The notes: generated by a model from the letters alone, not told the origin. Counted from the stretch's first letter, positions 43,581 to 53,006 are shown. The stretch is 64,000 bases of DNA from Flavobacterium haoranii (GCA_003246205.1 QKBC01000019.1:62001-126000), one strand, 5' to 3'. Numbers and translations are program-made.

Positions 43581-43611
43581 CAAATATAGCTATAATTGTG
43601 TAACCTGCAAA
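43581..43611 (-). promoter_or_regulatory. Consensus promoter of tRNA-Arg
   Basis: Minus-strand TTTG (43608-43611), exactly 19 bases, then TATATTTG (43581-43588). Confidence 0.85.
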
Positions 43612-43687
43612 TCAAAAAAAGAAAAAAATAATAAAAAAAAGGCCTGTAAAAACTACACTGTTGATATTCAGTGTTTTTAAAGAAATA

Positions 43688-43723
43688 AAAAAATCCCCTA
43701 GACGATGTATTAGGGGATTTTTT
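43688..43723 (-). terminator. Terminator of the blaI-blaR1 unit
   Basis: Stem AAAAAATCCCCTA / TAGGGGATTTTTT with a 10-base loop, 51 bases after the blaR1 stop. Confidence 0.88.
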
Positions 43724-43773
43724 GCTCAGACAGTTTAGATGGAAATAAGTTTTTCCGATAATTGCCCATGTAT

Positions 43774-45714
43774 TTAGTTCATTTTTTCCAATTTTTTTTG
43801 ATAAGCCTCTATTTTTTCCTCATAAGCTTTCATCTTTTCTTCGTAGATTTTCATAGCCTCTTCATATTTTTTTATGGAAGGTTCTCTTTTTCTCATCTCT
43901 TTTTCAAATGCTTCCATTTTTTTCTCAAATTCTTCTATCTGAGGCTCCATTTTTTGAATCTTTTTCTCATACGCCTCCATTTGTTTTTCATAATTTTTCA
44001 TGGCATCTTTATCGGTAACATTAGAAGGAAAAACAGGAACACTCGGGAATGTCGGAGCTTTTGGTGCCGATGGCAAATTTTCAAAATTGAATGTAGGTGG
44101 TGCCGGTGGTTCAGGGAATTCGATCATTTTATTATTGATCATCACAAATTCATCTCCCAAGTCATTTAAATCATCAAGAGATATTTGCTTACCGTTAACA
44201 ATATAGATTTCTTCTTCTATATCATCTTTATCAGATTTAAAAATGGCTTTTCCATTCATAATGATAACTCCGTTTTTCCCTTTTTTTCCAATTTTTTCAA
44301 TAGCATCTTCTTCAGATAAATGAACAATAGAGCCTTCGTTTAAGTCAATCTTTTTGTTTTTAAGGTCTTCTTTGGTATACTCTTTTCCATTGATGATATA
44401 TAAATCCGGTTGATCTGAATCACTTGATTTTCTAATTTCTACCATTTTGATTTTGACAAGGCTGTCGGCGATTTGAACGGATCTGGAACCAATGGTTTTC
44501 ATTTTTTTGAAAATAGTTTTTCCCTCATTTTCTCCAAAACCGATATTGATCTTTCCGTTTTCATCAATCTCTTTAAAAAAGCGGATTGGTTTTATAGGTT
44601 GGTCACCATTTGCGGTCATTCTTCCTGTAGAACCGTCTTTGTCCTTAAATTTAATATCTAAAGCAATAATTTCATTATTAGAGTTTCTTTTTAGTTTTGA
44701 AACTTTTAAATTAACATCATGCTCTTTTTTAAGGGTATTTGTTTCTTCTTTGATCTCTTTATCTGTTGTATTTTTAGTAATAATGAACTCCGTTATTTCC
44801 GTTTTTGGAGTAATAAAAACTTGTTCTTTGACCTGAGCCAGCGTTTTAATTTGGAAAGCCAGAAAAAATAAGGCTAAGAAAGGAAGTACTACAGAGTATT
44901 TCCACATTCTTTTCTTGTTTGATGGATTGGTGTTTAACATAACGATTCGTTTTTTGATTAATGATTGATAAAATTGATTGGTGATTGATAATTGATTGTG
45001 ATTGATAACTGTCTTTAATAATGTTTTTTGATACTGATAGGAATTATTGCTCAAACGTGCTGTTTCTGAATCGGCGATATATTCTAAATTTTGGAGAATG
45101 GCTTTACGATATAACCAGGATACGGGATTGATCCAAAGAATAAAGCAAAGTATTTTTCCTAATAGTACATCAAACGAATGGCGTTGTTCAATATGTATTC
45201 TTTCATGTAAAAAAATGAGGTTGAGCTCTTCTTCCGTAAATTTTTCTTTGTTATATACTAAAATGTTGAAAAATGAAAAAGGATTTTGTCCTTTAGAAGT
45301 TTCCACAACCCAAATATTATTTTCTTTCCGGCGATTACCCTGACGAAAAATTTGGATTAATGAAAAGATTTCGATTACTAGAGTAGTAGCTAATAATATA
45401 GCAATGATGCTGTAAACAGAAGTAGCAATAAAATTCCAATCCGTGGGTGTTTCCGATAACTCGATGGTGGCAATATTGCCAGTAGAGCTGGTTCTAACAA
45501 AAGGAATGTAATTTTGGATTAGAGGTTCCGGGTCGACCCAAATAATCTTGGTATAACTGAATAAAGGCAACAGAAAAGAAACAAAAACTCCTGTTATGAA
45601 AAACCAGCGGTTAGTTTGAAAAAAGGTTTCTTTCTTCAAAAAAAGCTGATATACACCATAGTGGAGTATTAATAAACCGTTTACCTTAAGAAAATAGAGC
45701 CATAAAACGTCCAT
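43774..45714 (-). CDS. BlaR1/M56 family membrane metallopeptidase with heptad-repeat tail
   Basis: A 646-residue sensor-protease. Membrane helices near 4-22, 38-55 and 97-120 come first, then the zinc motif HERIH (residues 170-174) and a helix near 275-290. The large C-terminal part has two YIVNGK-type repeats, a SEEDAIEKIGKKGKNGVIIM segment like a TonB-receptor plug, a Pro-rich stretch, and finally ten unbroken heptads ([YF]EExMxx) to the end. It starts one base after blaI stops. By analogy it senses a signal and cleaves BlaI. There is no penicillin-binding sensor domain, so the ligand is probably not a beta-lactam. Confidence 0.88.
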   Translation of the reverse strand: MDVLWLYFLKVNGLLILHYGVYQLFLKKETFFQTNRWFFITGVFVSFLLPLFSYTKIIWVDPEPLIQNYIPFVRTSSTGNIATIELSETPTDWNFIATSVYSIIAILLATTLVIEIFSLIQIFRQGNRRKENNIWVVETSKGQNPFSFFNILVYNKEKFTEEELNLIFLHERIHIEQRHSFDVLLGKILCFILWINPVSWLYRKAILQNLEYIADSETARLSNNSYQYQKTLLKTVINHNQLSITNQFYQSLIKKRIVMLNTNPSNKKRMWKYSVVLPFLALFFLAFQIKTLAQVKEQVFITPKTEITEFIITKNTTDKEIKEETNTLKKEHDVNLKVSKLKRNSNNEIIALDIKFKDKDGSTGRMTANGDQPIKPIRFFKEIDENGKINIGFGENEGKTIFKKMKTIGSRSVQIADSLVKIKMVEIRKSSDSDQPDLYIINGKEYTKEDLKNKKIDLNEGSIVHLSEEDAIEKIGKKGKNGVIIMNGKAIFKSDKDDIEEEIYIVNGKQISLDDLNDLGDEFVMINNKMIEFPEPPAPPTFNFENLPSAPKAPTFPSVPVFPSNVTDKDAMKNYEKQMEAYEKKIQKMEPQIEEFEKKMEAFEKEMRKREPSIKKYEEAMKIYEEKMKAYEEKIEAYQKKLEKMN

Positions 45715-45715
45715 A

Positions 45716-46075
45716 CTATTTCTTTTTTTCGATTAGATCTAAAATTTCCCGAAGTTCATCAGCAGTAATTTTTTCTTCTTCTGCAAAAAATGAAACCAAG
45801 TTTTTATACGAATTATTAAAATAATGAGAAATAGCCGTATTCATAAAGGCCTTGCGATATTCTTCTTTGCTTACGATAGGGAAGTATTGGTGCGTATTGC
45901 CGTAGGCAGTATGGGATACATATCCCTTTTCTTCCAAATTTCTGATTATAGTAGAAAGGGTGTTATAGTGTGGCTTTTCTTCCTCAATTTCAGCCAATAC
46001 ATCTTTTACAAAAGCTTTTTTCAGCTTCCATAAAATATGCATAATTTCTTCTTCCTTATTGGTTAATTTTTGCAT
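45716..46075 (-). CDS. BlaI/MecI/CopY family repressor
   Basis: A 119-residue winged-helix repressor (KEEEIMHILWKLKKAFVKDVLAEI, NTLSTIIRNLEEKGYVSH) with the dimerisation and cleavage region after residue 70. It is paired with the M56 protease one base downstream, which would inactivate it by cleavage. Candidate operators overlap its promoter. Confidence 0.92.
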   Translation of the reverse strand: MQKLTNKEEEIMHILWKLKKAFVKDVLAEIEEEKPHYNTLSTIIRNLEEKGYVSHTAYGNTHQYFPIVSKEEYRKAFMNTAISHYFNNSYKNLVSFFAEEEKITADELREILDLIEKKK

Positions 46076-46080
46076 GACAA

Positions 46081-46149
46081 TAGTTGTTTCGACTTTGATG
46101 AGTCAAACTTACAACTAATTTTTTAGTTACACAACTATAAAAATAGTTA
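46081..46149 (-). promoter_or_regulatory. blaI promoter with repeated ACAACTA operator boxes
   Basis: Minus-strand -7 element TAAGTTTG at 46104-46111. ACAACTA occurs at 46111-46117 and 46131-46137, each followed by a facing TAGTTA (46124-46129 and 46144-46149), and TAGTTGT is at 46081-46087. The dyads cover the spacer and -33 region, as expected for BlaI autorepression. The MFS gene converging from 46155 ends beside it. Confidence 0.65.
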
Positions 46150-46154
46150 TTTAA

Positions 46155-47549
46155 CTAAATTTTACGTTTTTTAGTATCTTCTAAGGCTCTTGCCGTAACA
46201 TAATAGCGCCATGCAATAACGGTTTTTTGCCATTTTTTACCTTTAATAGGATCAAGTCTTTGTTTGGTGAAACTAGGCAAAATGAGTTTGTTGAGCTTAG
46301 CCAGTACAATAAAGAAAACATTTTTAAATGTTTTGCCCTCGTAACGAACCAAAATAAAAACCAAAATTCCTAAAAATGTTCCGATTAAACCTAAAATTCC
46401 CATAATGATCCAATTGGTTTGATAACCGCCGAAAAACTCAATAATAGTGAAGCCTGTCTTAGCCGACAAGATATGTGCTAAACTATAGCTCATGGTGAAA
46501 ATTGCCATATATCGTCCTTCGTGTCCCTTCGGAGCCCGGCTCATGGCAAAGGAGTTGGAAAAAGGAAAAGCAAACATTTCCCCGAAAGTCATGCTGAACA
46601 TCATGATCCATAGAATAAATTCCCATTGATTAAACAGCAACATGAACATACAAAGAGACATAATGAATGTACCGGTTGTAACTACTTTAACTTTGTTAAA
46701 ATGATGACGTTCAATATAACTGACCAATGGCATTTCCATAAAAAAGATCATTAAACCGTTAAAAGACAAAAGCAGTCCGGTTTTATATTCACTCATGTTG
46801 AACTGTTCTTTATGGTAGAGTGGAAGAGTAGTAAATAATTGAAAGAAAATGATTCCGCCGAGAAGACACGTTGCCAAAAAGATCCAAAAAGGAATATCTT
46901 TAAAAACAGAAGCTGTTAAAATTTCTCCCGGATGTTTTAAATCTTGATATTTAGATTTTTCTTTTTCTTTTACCGTCGCCCAAAAGATCACAATAGCTAG
47001 GATACAGGTTGTTCCGTCAACCCAGAACAACCCTTTATAGCCCATATTCATAATAATTAATCCACCTAAGGCCGGTCCGGCAGTAAAACCTAAATTAATG
47101 GCTAAACGAACTAAGGTCAGAGCTCGTGTTCTGTTTTCGGGTTTGGCATAAGCGGCCAATGATACGAACATCGCGGGGCGGAACATATCTGCGATAACCA
47201 TAATTAAAAATATAGCGACTATGAATGCTTCAAAAGTTTGTATGTGCTGAAGGCCAAAGAACATTAAACCACTGGTTAGTAAGCTAAAGATCATAACACG
47301 GTAGAAACCGATGGAATCGGAAAGTTTACCGCCTAACCAGGATCCCAACATAGAGCCGCAACCAAAACTAACCATAATCCATCCTACTTGGCTATATGAA
47401 AAATTCAGGTCTTCTTTTAAATATTTTGAAAGAAACGGTAACACCATAGTTCCCGCTCGGTTGATAAAGGTAATAAGAGTTAAAATCCAGATTTCTCTTG
47501 AAAAACCTTTAAAATTATTAAAATATTGACGAAAAGCTTTTTGTAGCAT
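46155..47549 (-). CDS. MFS transporter (DHA1/MdtH-like)
   Basis: A 464-residue major facilitator protein with about 12 helices. The loop 2-3 motif is GSMLGSWLGGKLSDSIG near residue 70, with a central loop (VKEKEKSKYQDLKHPGEI) and a basic C-terminal tail. Probably a drug or metabolite exporter of the inner membrane; the substrate is unknown. A -7 element (TAACTTTG) lies at 47567-47574. Confidence 0.85.
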   Translation of the reverse strand: MLQKAFRQYFNNFKGFSREIWILTLITFINRAGTMVLPFLSKYLKEDLNFSYSQVGWIMVSFGCGSMLGSWLGGKLSDSIGFYRVMIFSLLTSGLMFFGLQHIQTFEAFIVAIFLIMVIADMFRPAMFVSLAAYAKPENRTRALTLVRLAINLGFTAGPALGGLIIMNMGYKGLFWVDGTTCILAIVIFWATVKEKEKSKYQDLKHPGEILTASVFKDIPFWIFLATCLLGGIIFFQLFTTLPLYHKEQFNMSEYKTGLLLSFNGLMIFFMEMPLVSYIERHHFNKVKVVTTGTFIMSLCMFMLLFNQWEFILWIMMFSMTFGEMFAFPFSNSFAMSRAPKGHEGRYMAIFTMSYSLAHILSAKTGFTIIEFFGGYQTNWIIMGILGLIGTFLGILVFILVRYEGKTFKNVFFIVLAKLNKLILPSFTKQRLDPIKGKKWQKTVIAWRYYVTARALEDTKKRKI

Positions 47550-47566
47550 TGGTTTAGTTTAAGCTG

Positions 47567-47574
47567 CAAAGTTA
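47567..47574 (-). promoter_or_regulatory. -7 promoter element for the MFS gene
   Basis: TAACTTTG on the minus strand, 17 bases before the ATG. Confidence 0.5.
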
Positions 47575-47700
47575 AAAAAGCTTTAGCGATAGTTTTGTTA
47601 ATCCTGCATTAATTTGATTTTATATGTTAAGTATAAGATTTCTTTATGATTCAATCAATTCTTTTCATTTTTCCGTGCTTAGTAAGAAAGTACAATTTTG

Positions 47701-47708
47701 TATTTTTG
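47701..47708 (+). promoter_or_regulatory. -7 promoter element for yaaA
   Basis: TATTTTTG, 19 bases before the yaaA ATG. Confidence 0.55.
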
Positions 47709-47727
47709 GAACTAAACAATTAAACCT

Positions 47728-48486
47728 ATGAAAATCGTTATTTCGCCTGCAAAATCATTAGACTATACTTCGGCTTTGCCAACACAACGTTTTACGGAAG
47801 CTGCGTTTTTGAGTAAATCGGAAACCATTCAAAAAACATTGAAGAAGAAAAAGCCTAAAGATTTGATGGAATTGATGAGTATTTCAGAAAAACTAGCCGA
47901 TTTGAATTGGCAGCGCAATCAAGATTGGCATTTGCCTTTTACACCTGAAAATGCTCGTCCGGCAGTTTATGCGTTTAATGGTGATGTGTATGTAGGTTTA
48001 GACGCATACACCATTCCTGAAGAAAAATTAGCTGTTTTACAAGATAAATTACGAATTCTTTCGGGCTTGTATGGTTTATTGAAACCTTTAGATCTAATTC
48101 AGGAATATCGATTGGAAATGGGAACTTCATTGAAAGTGGGAACCAAAAAAAATCTATACGAATTTTGGAAAAAGACCATTACCGATGCTTTGAATAAAGA
48201 ACTGCAAAAAGACGAATTGTTTATTAATTTAGCTAGTAACGAATATTTCAGTGCAGTCGATGTAAAGTCGTTAAAAGTTCCGGTGATTACTCCAGAATTC
48301 AAAGATTACAAGGACGGAAAACTGAAAATGATTAGTTTTTTTGCTAAAAAAGCAAGAGGTTTGATGGTTCGCTATATTATTGACAATAATGTAGAAACAT
48401 TGGACGAATTGAAAAACTTCAACTACGAAGGCTACGCTTTTGATGCCAATTTAAGTCAAGGAAACAAATTAGTTTTTACGCGTTAG
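47728..48486 (+). CDS. yaaA: Peroxide stress protein YaaA
   Basis: A 252-residue DUF328/YaaA protein with the conserved start (ISPAKSLDY), YAFNGDVYVGLDAYTI near residue 90, LSGLYGLLKPLDLIQEYRLEMG near 110-130 and the C-terminal FKDYKDGKLKMISFFAKKARG. In E. coli YaaA lowers free intracellular iron during H2O2 stress and binds DNA. An OxyR system in the same window fits. Its 3' end overlaps the convergent hydrolase gene by 18 bases. Confidence 0.93.
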   Translation: MKIVISPAKSLDYTSALPTQRFTEAAFLSKSETIQKTLKKKKPKDLMELMSISEKLADLNWQRNQDWHLPFTPENARPAVYAFNGDVYVGLDAYTIPEEKLAVLQDKLRILSGLYGLLKPLDLIQEYRLEMGTSLKVGTKKNLYEFWKKTITDALNKELQKDELFINLASNEYFSAVDVKSLKVPVITPEFKDYKDGKLKMISFFAKKARGLMVRYIIDNNVETLDELKNFNYEGYAFDANLSQGNKLVFTR

Positions 48487-49242
48487 TTCCGCAATAAACT
48501 GAGCTGATTCTTCTAAAATAATTTCCGGATTTTCTCGATGCGCCGTGTGACCAACTTTAGGAATGAGTAAAGCTTTGGAATGACCTTTGGTTTGAGAAAC
48601 AATTTTTTCGACTTGTTTCAAAGAGCCGAATTCATCATTTTCACCCTGAATAATAAGAGCATTGCATTGAATTTGTTGCACCCAATGTTCGATATTCCAA
48701 TCTTGATATGCTACGGAAGTCCAGGTTTTAGTCCAAGCGTTAAACAAATCATCAACTTTATTATCGTGATAGCGTTCCAGTTTTTGTTTTAGATTGGTTG
48801 TTTCATATTGATGAACCGCTTCACGAATGCCATTGAGCGTAATTTTTTCAACAAAAATGTGAGCACCTTCGGTAATAATTCCAATCGTTTTTTCAGGATA
48901 TTTTGCTGCAAAAATCAGTGCGATAGAACCTCCATCACTAAATCCAAATAAAATAGCATTTTCGATTTTCCAGAAATCCAGTAATTCAGCCAAAATATCT
49001 GCTTCTTGTTCTAGATAATTCACGGCTCGTTTTTCATAAGAAAACGGACAAGATTTACCATAACCTTGTCGGTCATACATGATGATGTTACACTTTGTTT
49101 TTTCAGCCAATTGTGAAGGAAAATCTCGCCATAATTCGATGCAACCCAATGAATCATGTAAAAAAATGATGGTAGCTTGGTTAGGGTAGCGGTCTATTTT
49201 TTGGAAAGCGATTTCTGATAATATAATTTTTTTGGGAAGCAT
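48469..49242 (-). CDS. Alpha/beta hydrolase
   Basis: A 257-residue alpha/beta-hydrolase. HDSLGCIELWRD forms the oxyanion region and the nucleophile Ser is in GFSDGGSIAL near residue 99. The acid is likely in GENDEF near 207 and the His in VGHTAHRENPE near 237. Substrate unknown. A -7 element (TATCTTTG) is at 49274-49281. The 3' end runs 18 bases into the yaaA coding region on the other strand. Confidence 0.85.
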   Translation of the reverse strand: MLPKKIILSEIAFQKIDRYPNQATIIFLHDSLGCIELWRDFPSQLAEKTKCNIIMYDRQGYGKSCPFSYEKRAVNYLEQEADILAELLDFWKIENAILFGFSDGGSIALIFAAKYPEKTIGIITEGAHIFVEKITLNGIREAVHQYETTNLKQKLERYHDNKVDDLFNAWTKTWTSVAYQDWNIEHWVQQIQCNALIIQGENDEFGSLKQVEKIVSQTKGHSKALLIPKVGHTAHRENPEIILEESAQFIAELTRKN

Positions 49243-49273
49243 TCTAAGAACTATGAAATTGAAAATATCTTAT

Positions 49274-49281
49274 CAAAGATA
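49274..49281 (-). promoter_or_regulatory. -7 promoter element for the hydrolase
   Basis: TATCTTTG on the minus strand, 32 bases before the ATG at 49242. Confidence 0.45.
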
Positions 49282-49331
49282 ATCCTTTCTCTAAAAGAAA
49301 GAATTATCTAATAAGATGAATTCTGTTATGA

Positions 49332-50066
49332 TTATTCAACTAATTCCATCAACATTTTTCTACCTTTCATATCAATTTCCTGTTTTAAAAGTTTTCTGTT
49401 TTCTTTTTCAATATAATAAGTAGCAATAGCTTCATTATCTGAAATATCATCTGTAGTTGTAACAATCCAGATTTCTTTTGGATGGCCGTTATGTAACAAA
49501 GTATCACTTTTTACATTAGTAATGGTTGCTGTAATCACACCGATTTTAGCCGTTGGGTTATAATCAAAAATGGAAATAATGCTGGAATAACCATCTTTTA
49601 GAGGCAACCAACGAATTAGCTGCGGATAAAAATTACTGTCAAAATAGGATTGATCTGCTTTTTCTGAGATAATTGTTTTTTTATCATTCATTTTATCCAG
49701 ATAATAGCCGGTGATCTCTTTTTTAAAGTTAAGAACCATGTCTCTCTGCTGGTTGTAAGACGAATGATATACAGGCTTAAAATGATCCATTTTTACAATT
49801 GTACTGTCAACCCATTGAACAGTAGAACGATTTAGGTTAATTGTAGAAATAACAATTAAATCTTTTCCTTTTTTCTGAACATCTGTTTGAACATTACCTA
49901 TTTCGATCTTCATTGTGTCTTGCAAGATAAACCATTTCATTTTTGAAGTTTCGTTTTTTACTAATCTATAATTTACAGGATTATTTTGAGGACTTAAAGG
50001 GTTTTGACCAATAGAGAATAATGCAATTCCCATAGATAAGATACTGCTAAAAATTATTTTTTTCAT
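49332..50066 (-). CDS. Exported hypothetical protein (DUF3108-like)
   Basis: A 244-residue protein with a signal peptide (IIFSSILSMGIALFSIG) and a strand-rich mature part. The end (IATYYIEKENRKLLKQEIDMKGRKMLM) resembles DUF3108-type periplasmic proteins, but I am not sure of the family. It stands alone between the hydrolase and the efflux operon. Function unknown. Confidence 0.65.
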   Translation of the reverse strand: MKKIIFSSILSMGIALFSIGQNPLSPQNNPVNYRLVKNETSKMKWFILQDTMKIEIGNVQTDVQKKGKDLIVISTINLNRSTVQWVDSTIVKMDHFKPVYHSSYNQQRDMVLNFKKEITGYYLDKMNDKKTIISEKADQSYFDSNFYPQLIRWLPLKDGYSSIISIFDYNPTAKIGVITATITNVKSDTLLHNGHPKEIWIVTTTDDISDNEAIATYYIEKENRKLLKQEIDMKGRKMLMELVE

Positions 50067-50260
50067 GATTCTATTTTTCTTAATCAGTATCTGTTTCTAT
50101 AAAATGTTACAATTTAAAAGATGTGTCATAAAATAGTAGAGAAGTGTTTTTGGAAGGTAATGGTTTGATTCTCATTTGTTTTTTTGGAAAAAGAGAAATA
50201 TTTCAATTGACTGAAATGAACTTATTTTAAGGTGAAAAGAACTCAGTTTTTGTAGAAAAG

Positions 50261-50294
50261 AAAAAGCTCTTTCTTTTAAAAGAAAGAGCTTTTT
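50261..50294 (-). terminator. Terminator of the efflux operon
   Basis: A 34-base perfect palindrome (core GCTCTTTCTTTT / AAAAGAAAGAGC) with flanking A and T runs, 21 bases after the emrB-like stop. Confidence 0.92.
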
Positions 50295-50315
50295 TGATTA
50301 ACAAATTAAATGAGA

Positions 50316-51908
50316 TTAGTGCATTGCATCACTAATATTGACGTTTCCTTTACCTTTTTTGATGAGTAGGATAAATGGAATACAAATTAAAAACAGCAAT
50401 CCTAAGTACATGAAAACATCCATATAGGATAAAACCGTACTTTGCTTGGTTACAGACAGATCAATTAATTGGTAAGCCTTGTCTAGTGCTTCATTGGGGC
50501 TAAAACCTTTAGCTATAAAGCTTTGTTGTAAAGCATAAACTCTTTGTTGCACCATGGCATTAGCTCCGTCAATATTTTTAATCAGATTCACTCGGTGGTC
50601 TTGTGATAATCTGGAAATAAAAGTCGTAATAATGGCAATACCGAATGAACCTCCTAACTGACGTAACATTCCGGTAAAAGCAGCTCCTTCACCGATTCCT
50701 TTTCCACTTAAAGTGGAAAGCGAAAGAGTAGTGATCGGAACAAACAGCAATCCTAAACCAAATCCGCGAACGATCAGTGGCCAAAACATGTGTTCTTCTC
50801 CGGTATCGGGAGTCATAATGTTATGCATCCAGAACGTGAAAATGAAGAACATAAAAAAACCTATAGCTACCAGATAGGGCTGAGGCACGCCTTTTTGGAT
50901 CAGTTTACCGATGATCGGCATCATAAAAGCCGTCATCAAGGAACTCGGGATCAGCAATAAACCGGCGTCGGTTGCGGTCCAACCTAAAATAGATTGTGTA
51001 TAGATCGGAATGATAAACGTTGAGCCATACAATCCGAAACCGAGTACAAAACTTAAGATGGTTCCTACTCTTAGGTTATTATCCCTCAGAACCCTCAGAT
51101 TCACTATCGGATATTCGTAGACGAGTTCTCTCCAGATGAAGAAGAACAAACCGACAAAGCTCATAATACTGACAATGACTATGGTGCTGTCATTAAACCA
51201 GTCGTCCTGTTGTCCGTGTTCCAGAACAAATTGCAGCGAACCGATAAACATGGCCAATGTAATAATTCCCCACCAGTCAACCTGATTACTTTTTAATTTA
51301 TCACCATATTTAGGACTTTTAACGTAAGTTAAAGTCAATAAAGTTGCAATAATTCCAATCGGTACATTGATGTAAAAGATATAAGGCCAGGAGTAGTTAT
51401 CTACTAAATAACCTCCTAGTGGCGGACCCAATGTAGGTCCTACAATTACACCCATACCGTAAATAGCTTGTGCCATACCTCTTTTTTCCACCGGATAACT
51501 TTCCGTAATGATCGTTTGGGAAGTAACCAAAAGGGCTCCGCCACCTAATCCCTGAATGAACCGGAAGAGAACCAATTCCCAAATCCCGGAAGCATTTCCG
51601 CATAAGAATGAGGAAAAGGTGAAGATGATAATAGAAGCGGCAAAATAATTTCGTCTACCGAATTGTTGGGATAACCAACTGGTCATTGGAATTACAATTA
51701 CGTTAGCAATAGCATAAGCTGTAATTACCCAAGCCACATCGGTTAAGGTAGCACCTAAACTTCCACGCATGTCGTTTAAGGCTACGTTAACAATGGTAGT
51801 ATCTACAATTTCCAATAAGGCACACAATACGGCAGTGACAGTAATAATAACCCTGTCAATGCCATACAGTACCAAATCGTCATTTTGTATGGTTCCTGAT
51901 GCGCTCAT
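50316..51908 (-). CDS. DHA2 family multidrug efflux permease (EmrB/QacA type)
   Basis: A 530-residue, 14-helix MFS exporter with DTTIVNVALNDMRGSLGA in helix 1, SWLSQQFGRRNYF in loop 2-3 and GVIVGPTLGPPLGGYLVDN (antiporter motif C) near residue 155. It works with the adaptor and TolC-like genes of the same operon to pump substrates across both membranes. It starts 3 bases after the adaptor gene. Confidence 0.93.
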   Translation of the reverse strand: MSASGTIQNDDLVLYGIDRVIITVTAVLCALLEIVDTTIVNVALNDMRGSLGATLTDVAWVITAYAIANVIVIPMTSWLSQQFGRRNYFAASIIIFTFSSFLCGNASGIWELVLFRFIQGLGGGALLVTSQTIITESYPVEKRGMAQAIYGMGVIVGPTLGPPLGGYLVDNYSWPYIFYINVPIGIIATLLTLTYVKSPKYGDKLKSNQVDWWGIITLAMFIGSLQFVLEHGQQDDWFNDSTIVIVSIMSFVGLFFFIWRELVYEYPIVNLRVLRDNNLRVGTILSFVLGFGLYGSTFIIPIYTQSILGWTATDAGLLLIPSSLMTAFMMPIIGKLIQKGVPQPYLVAIGFFMFFIFTFWMHNIMTPDTGEEHMFWPLIVRGFGLGLLFVPITTLSLSTLSGKGIGEGAAFTGMLRQLGGSFGIAIITTFISRLSQDHRVNLIKNIDGANAMVQQRVYALQQSFIAKGFSPNEALDKAYQLIDLSVTKQSTVLSYMDVFMYLGLLFLICIPFILLIKKGKGNVNISDAMH

Positions 51909-51911
51909 ATC

Positions 51912-52991
51912 TTATTTTAAGTGTACGTCTACATCTACATTCATTCCTGCACGAAGTAAACTTACTTTTTCTTTGTCGTTAGAGTTTTTTAAACTGATCT
52001 TAACCGGAAGTCTTTGAACGGTTTTTACGAAGTTTCCGGTAGCATTGTCTGGGGGCAAAAGGGAGAAACGTGATCCGGTAGCTGGCGAGAATGAAGTAAC
52101 TTCACCTACAAATTTGTAGTCAGGATAAGCGTCAACTTTTATTTCAACTTCTTGTCCTAAACGCATTTTGTTTAATTGGGTTTCTTTGAAATTAGCAACA
52201 ACCCAAACGTCATCAGAACTAATGATATAGAATAAAGATTGTCCTGCTTGAACCATTTGTCCCGGTTGCAGATCAATAGTAGAAACTTGTCCGTCAATAG
52301 CAGCAGTCACTACAGTATACCCTAAATTTAATTTAGCAGCATCTAATTGGGCTTGTGCTCTTTTTATATTAGCCTCAGCTACTTGTGTTTGTTTGCTGGA
52401 AACATTTGAACGGGAGACAGCTACTTTTTTCTGATAATCAGAAGCTGCTTTTTGGTCTTGTAATACTTTCAATTCGTTTTCTGCCACTTGTTTAGCTGCT
52501 AAGGCTTGTTCGTACTGTTGTTTGGTGATCGACTTGTTTTTGTATAGGTTTTCAAAACGTTCAAAGTCGTTAGTAGCTCTCCATACTTTTACTTTGGCAT
52601 TTTCAATACTGTTGGTATAGGATTGAGCATTGGCAGCAGAAACCGATACACCAGCAGCTGCACTTCCTACATCAGCTTTAGAGACTTCTAAATTGCTTTC
52701 GGCTGCTAAAAGCGCTGCCTGGGCATCTTCAAAGCGTACTAAATAATCACTGTTGTCAATAACGAATAAAGTATCTCCTTTTTTAACGTATTGATTATCT
52801 TTTACATATATTTTTTGAACGTAACCGCTTACTCTAGGAATAATTGGTGACATATTTTGTTCTATCTGGGCATCATCGGTAGTTTCATGAGCCAATGAGT
52901 GGAAATATTTGTATCCACCGTATACTACTCCTAAGGTTACTAAAACGATTAGGATAAGTGTAAATTTTTTATTTGTTTTCTTTGTTTCCAT
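51912..52991 (-). CDS. HlyD/EmrA family periplasmic adaptor
   Basis: A 359-residue membrane fusion protein. One N-terminal anchor (LILIVLVTLGVVYGGYKYF) is followed by a lipoyl half-motif (SPIIPRVSGYVQKIYVKDNQYVKKGD near 48-73), a long alpha hairpin rich in Ala/Lys/Gln (about 85-215), and beta-barrel segments (VWVVANFKETQLNKMRLGQEV). It links the inner-membrane pump to the outer-membrane channel. Confidence 0.93.
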   Translation of the reverse strand: METKKTNKKFTLILIVLVTLGVVYGGYKYFHSLAHETTDDAQIEQNMSPIIPRVSGYVQKIYVKDNQYVKKGDTLFVIDNSDYLVRFEDAQAALLAAESNLEVSKADVGSAAAGVSVSAANAQSYTNSIENAKVKVWRATNDFERFENLYKNKSITKQQYEQALAAKQVAENELKVLQDQKAASDYQKKVAVSRSNVSSKQTQVAEANIKRAQAQLDAAKLNLGYTVVTAAIDGQVSTIDLQPGQMVQAGQSLFYIISSDDVWVVANFKETQLNKMRLGQEVEIKVDAYPDYKFVGEVTSFSPATGSRFSLLPPDNATGNFVKTVQRLPVKISLKNSNDKEKVSLLRAGMNVDVDVHLK

Positions 52992-53006
52992 TTTTTGGTC
53001 AGAAAT

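Noticed and set aside
43762..44836. Plus-strand ORFs opposite blaR1
   Set aside because: Low-complexity Phe/Leu-rich translations of the heptad-repeat coding strand; no independent evidence.
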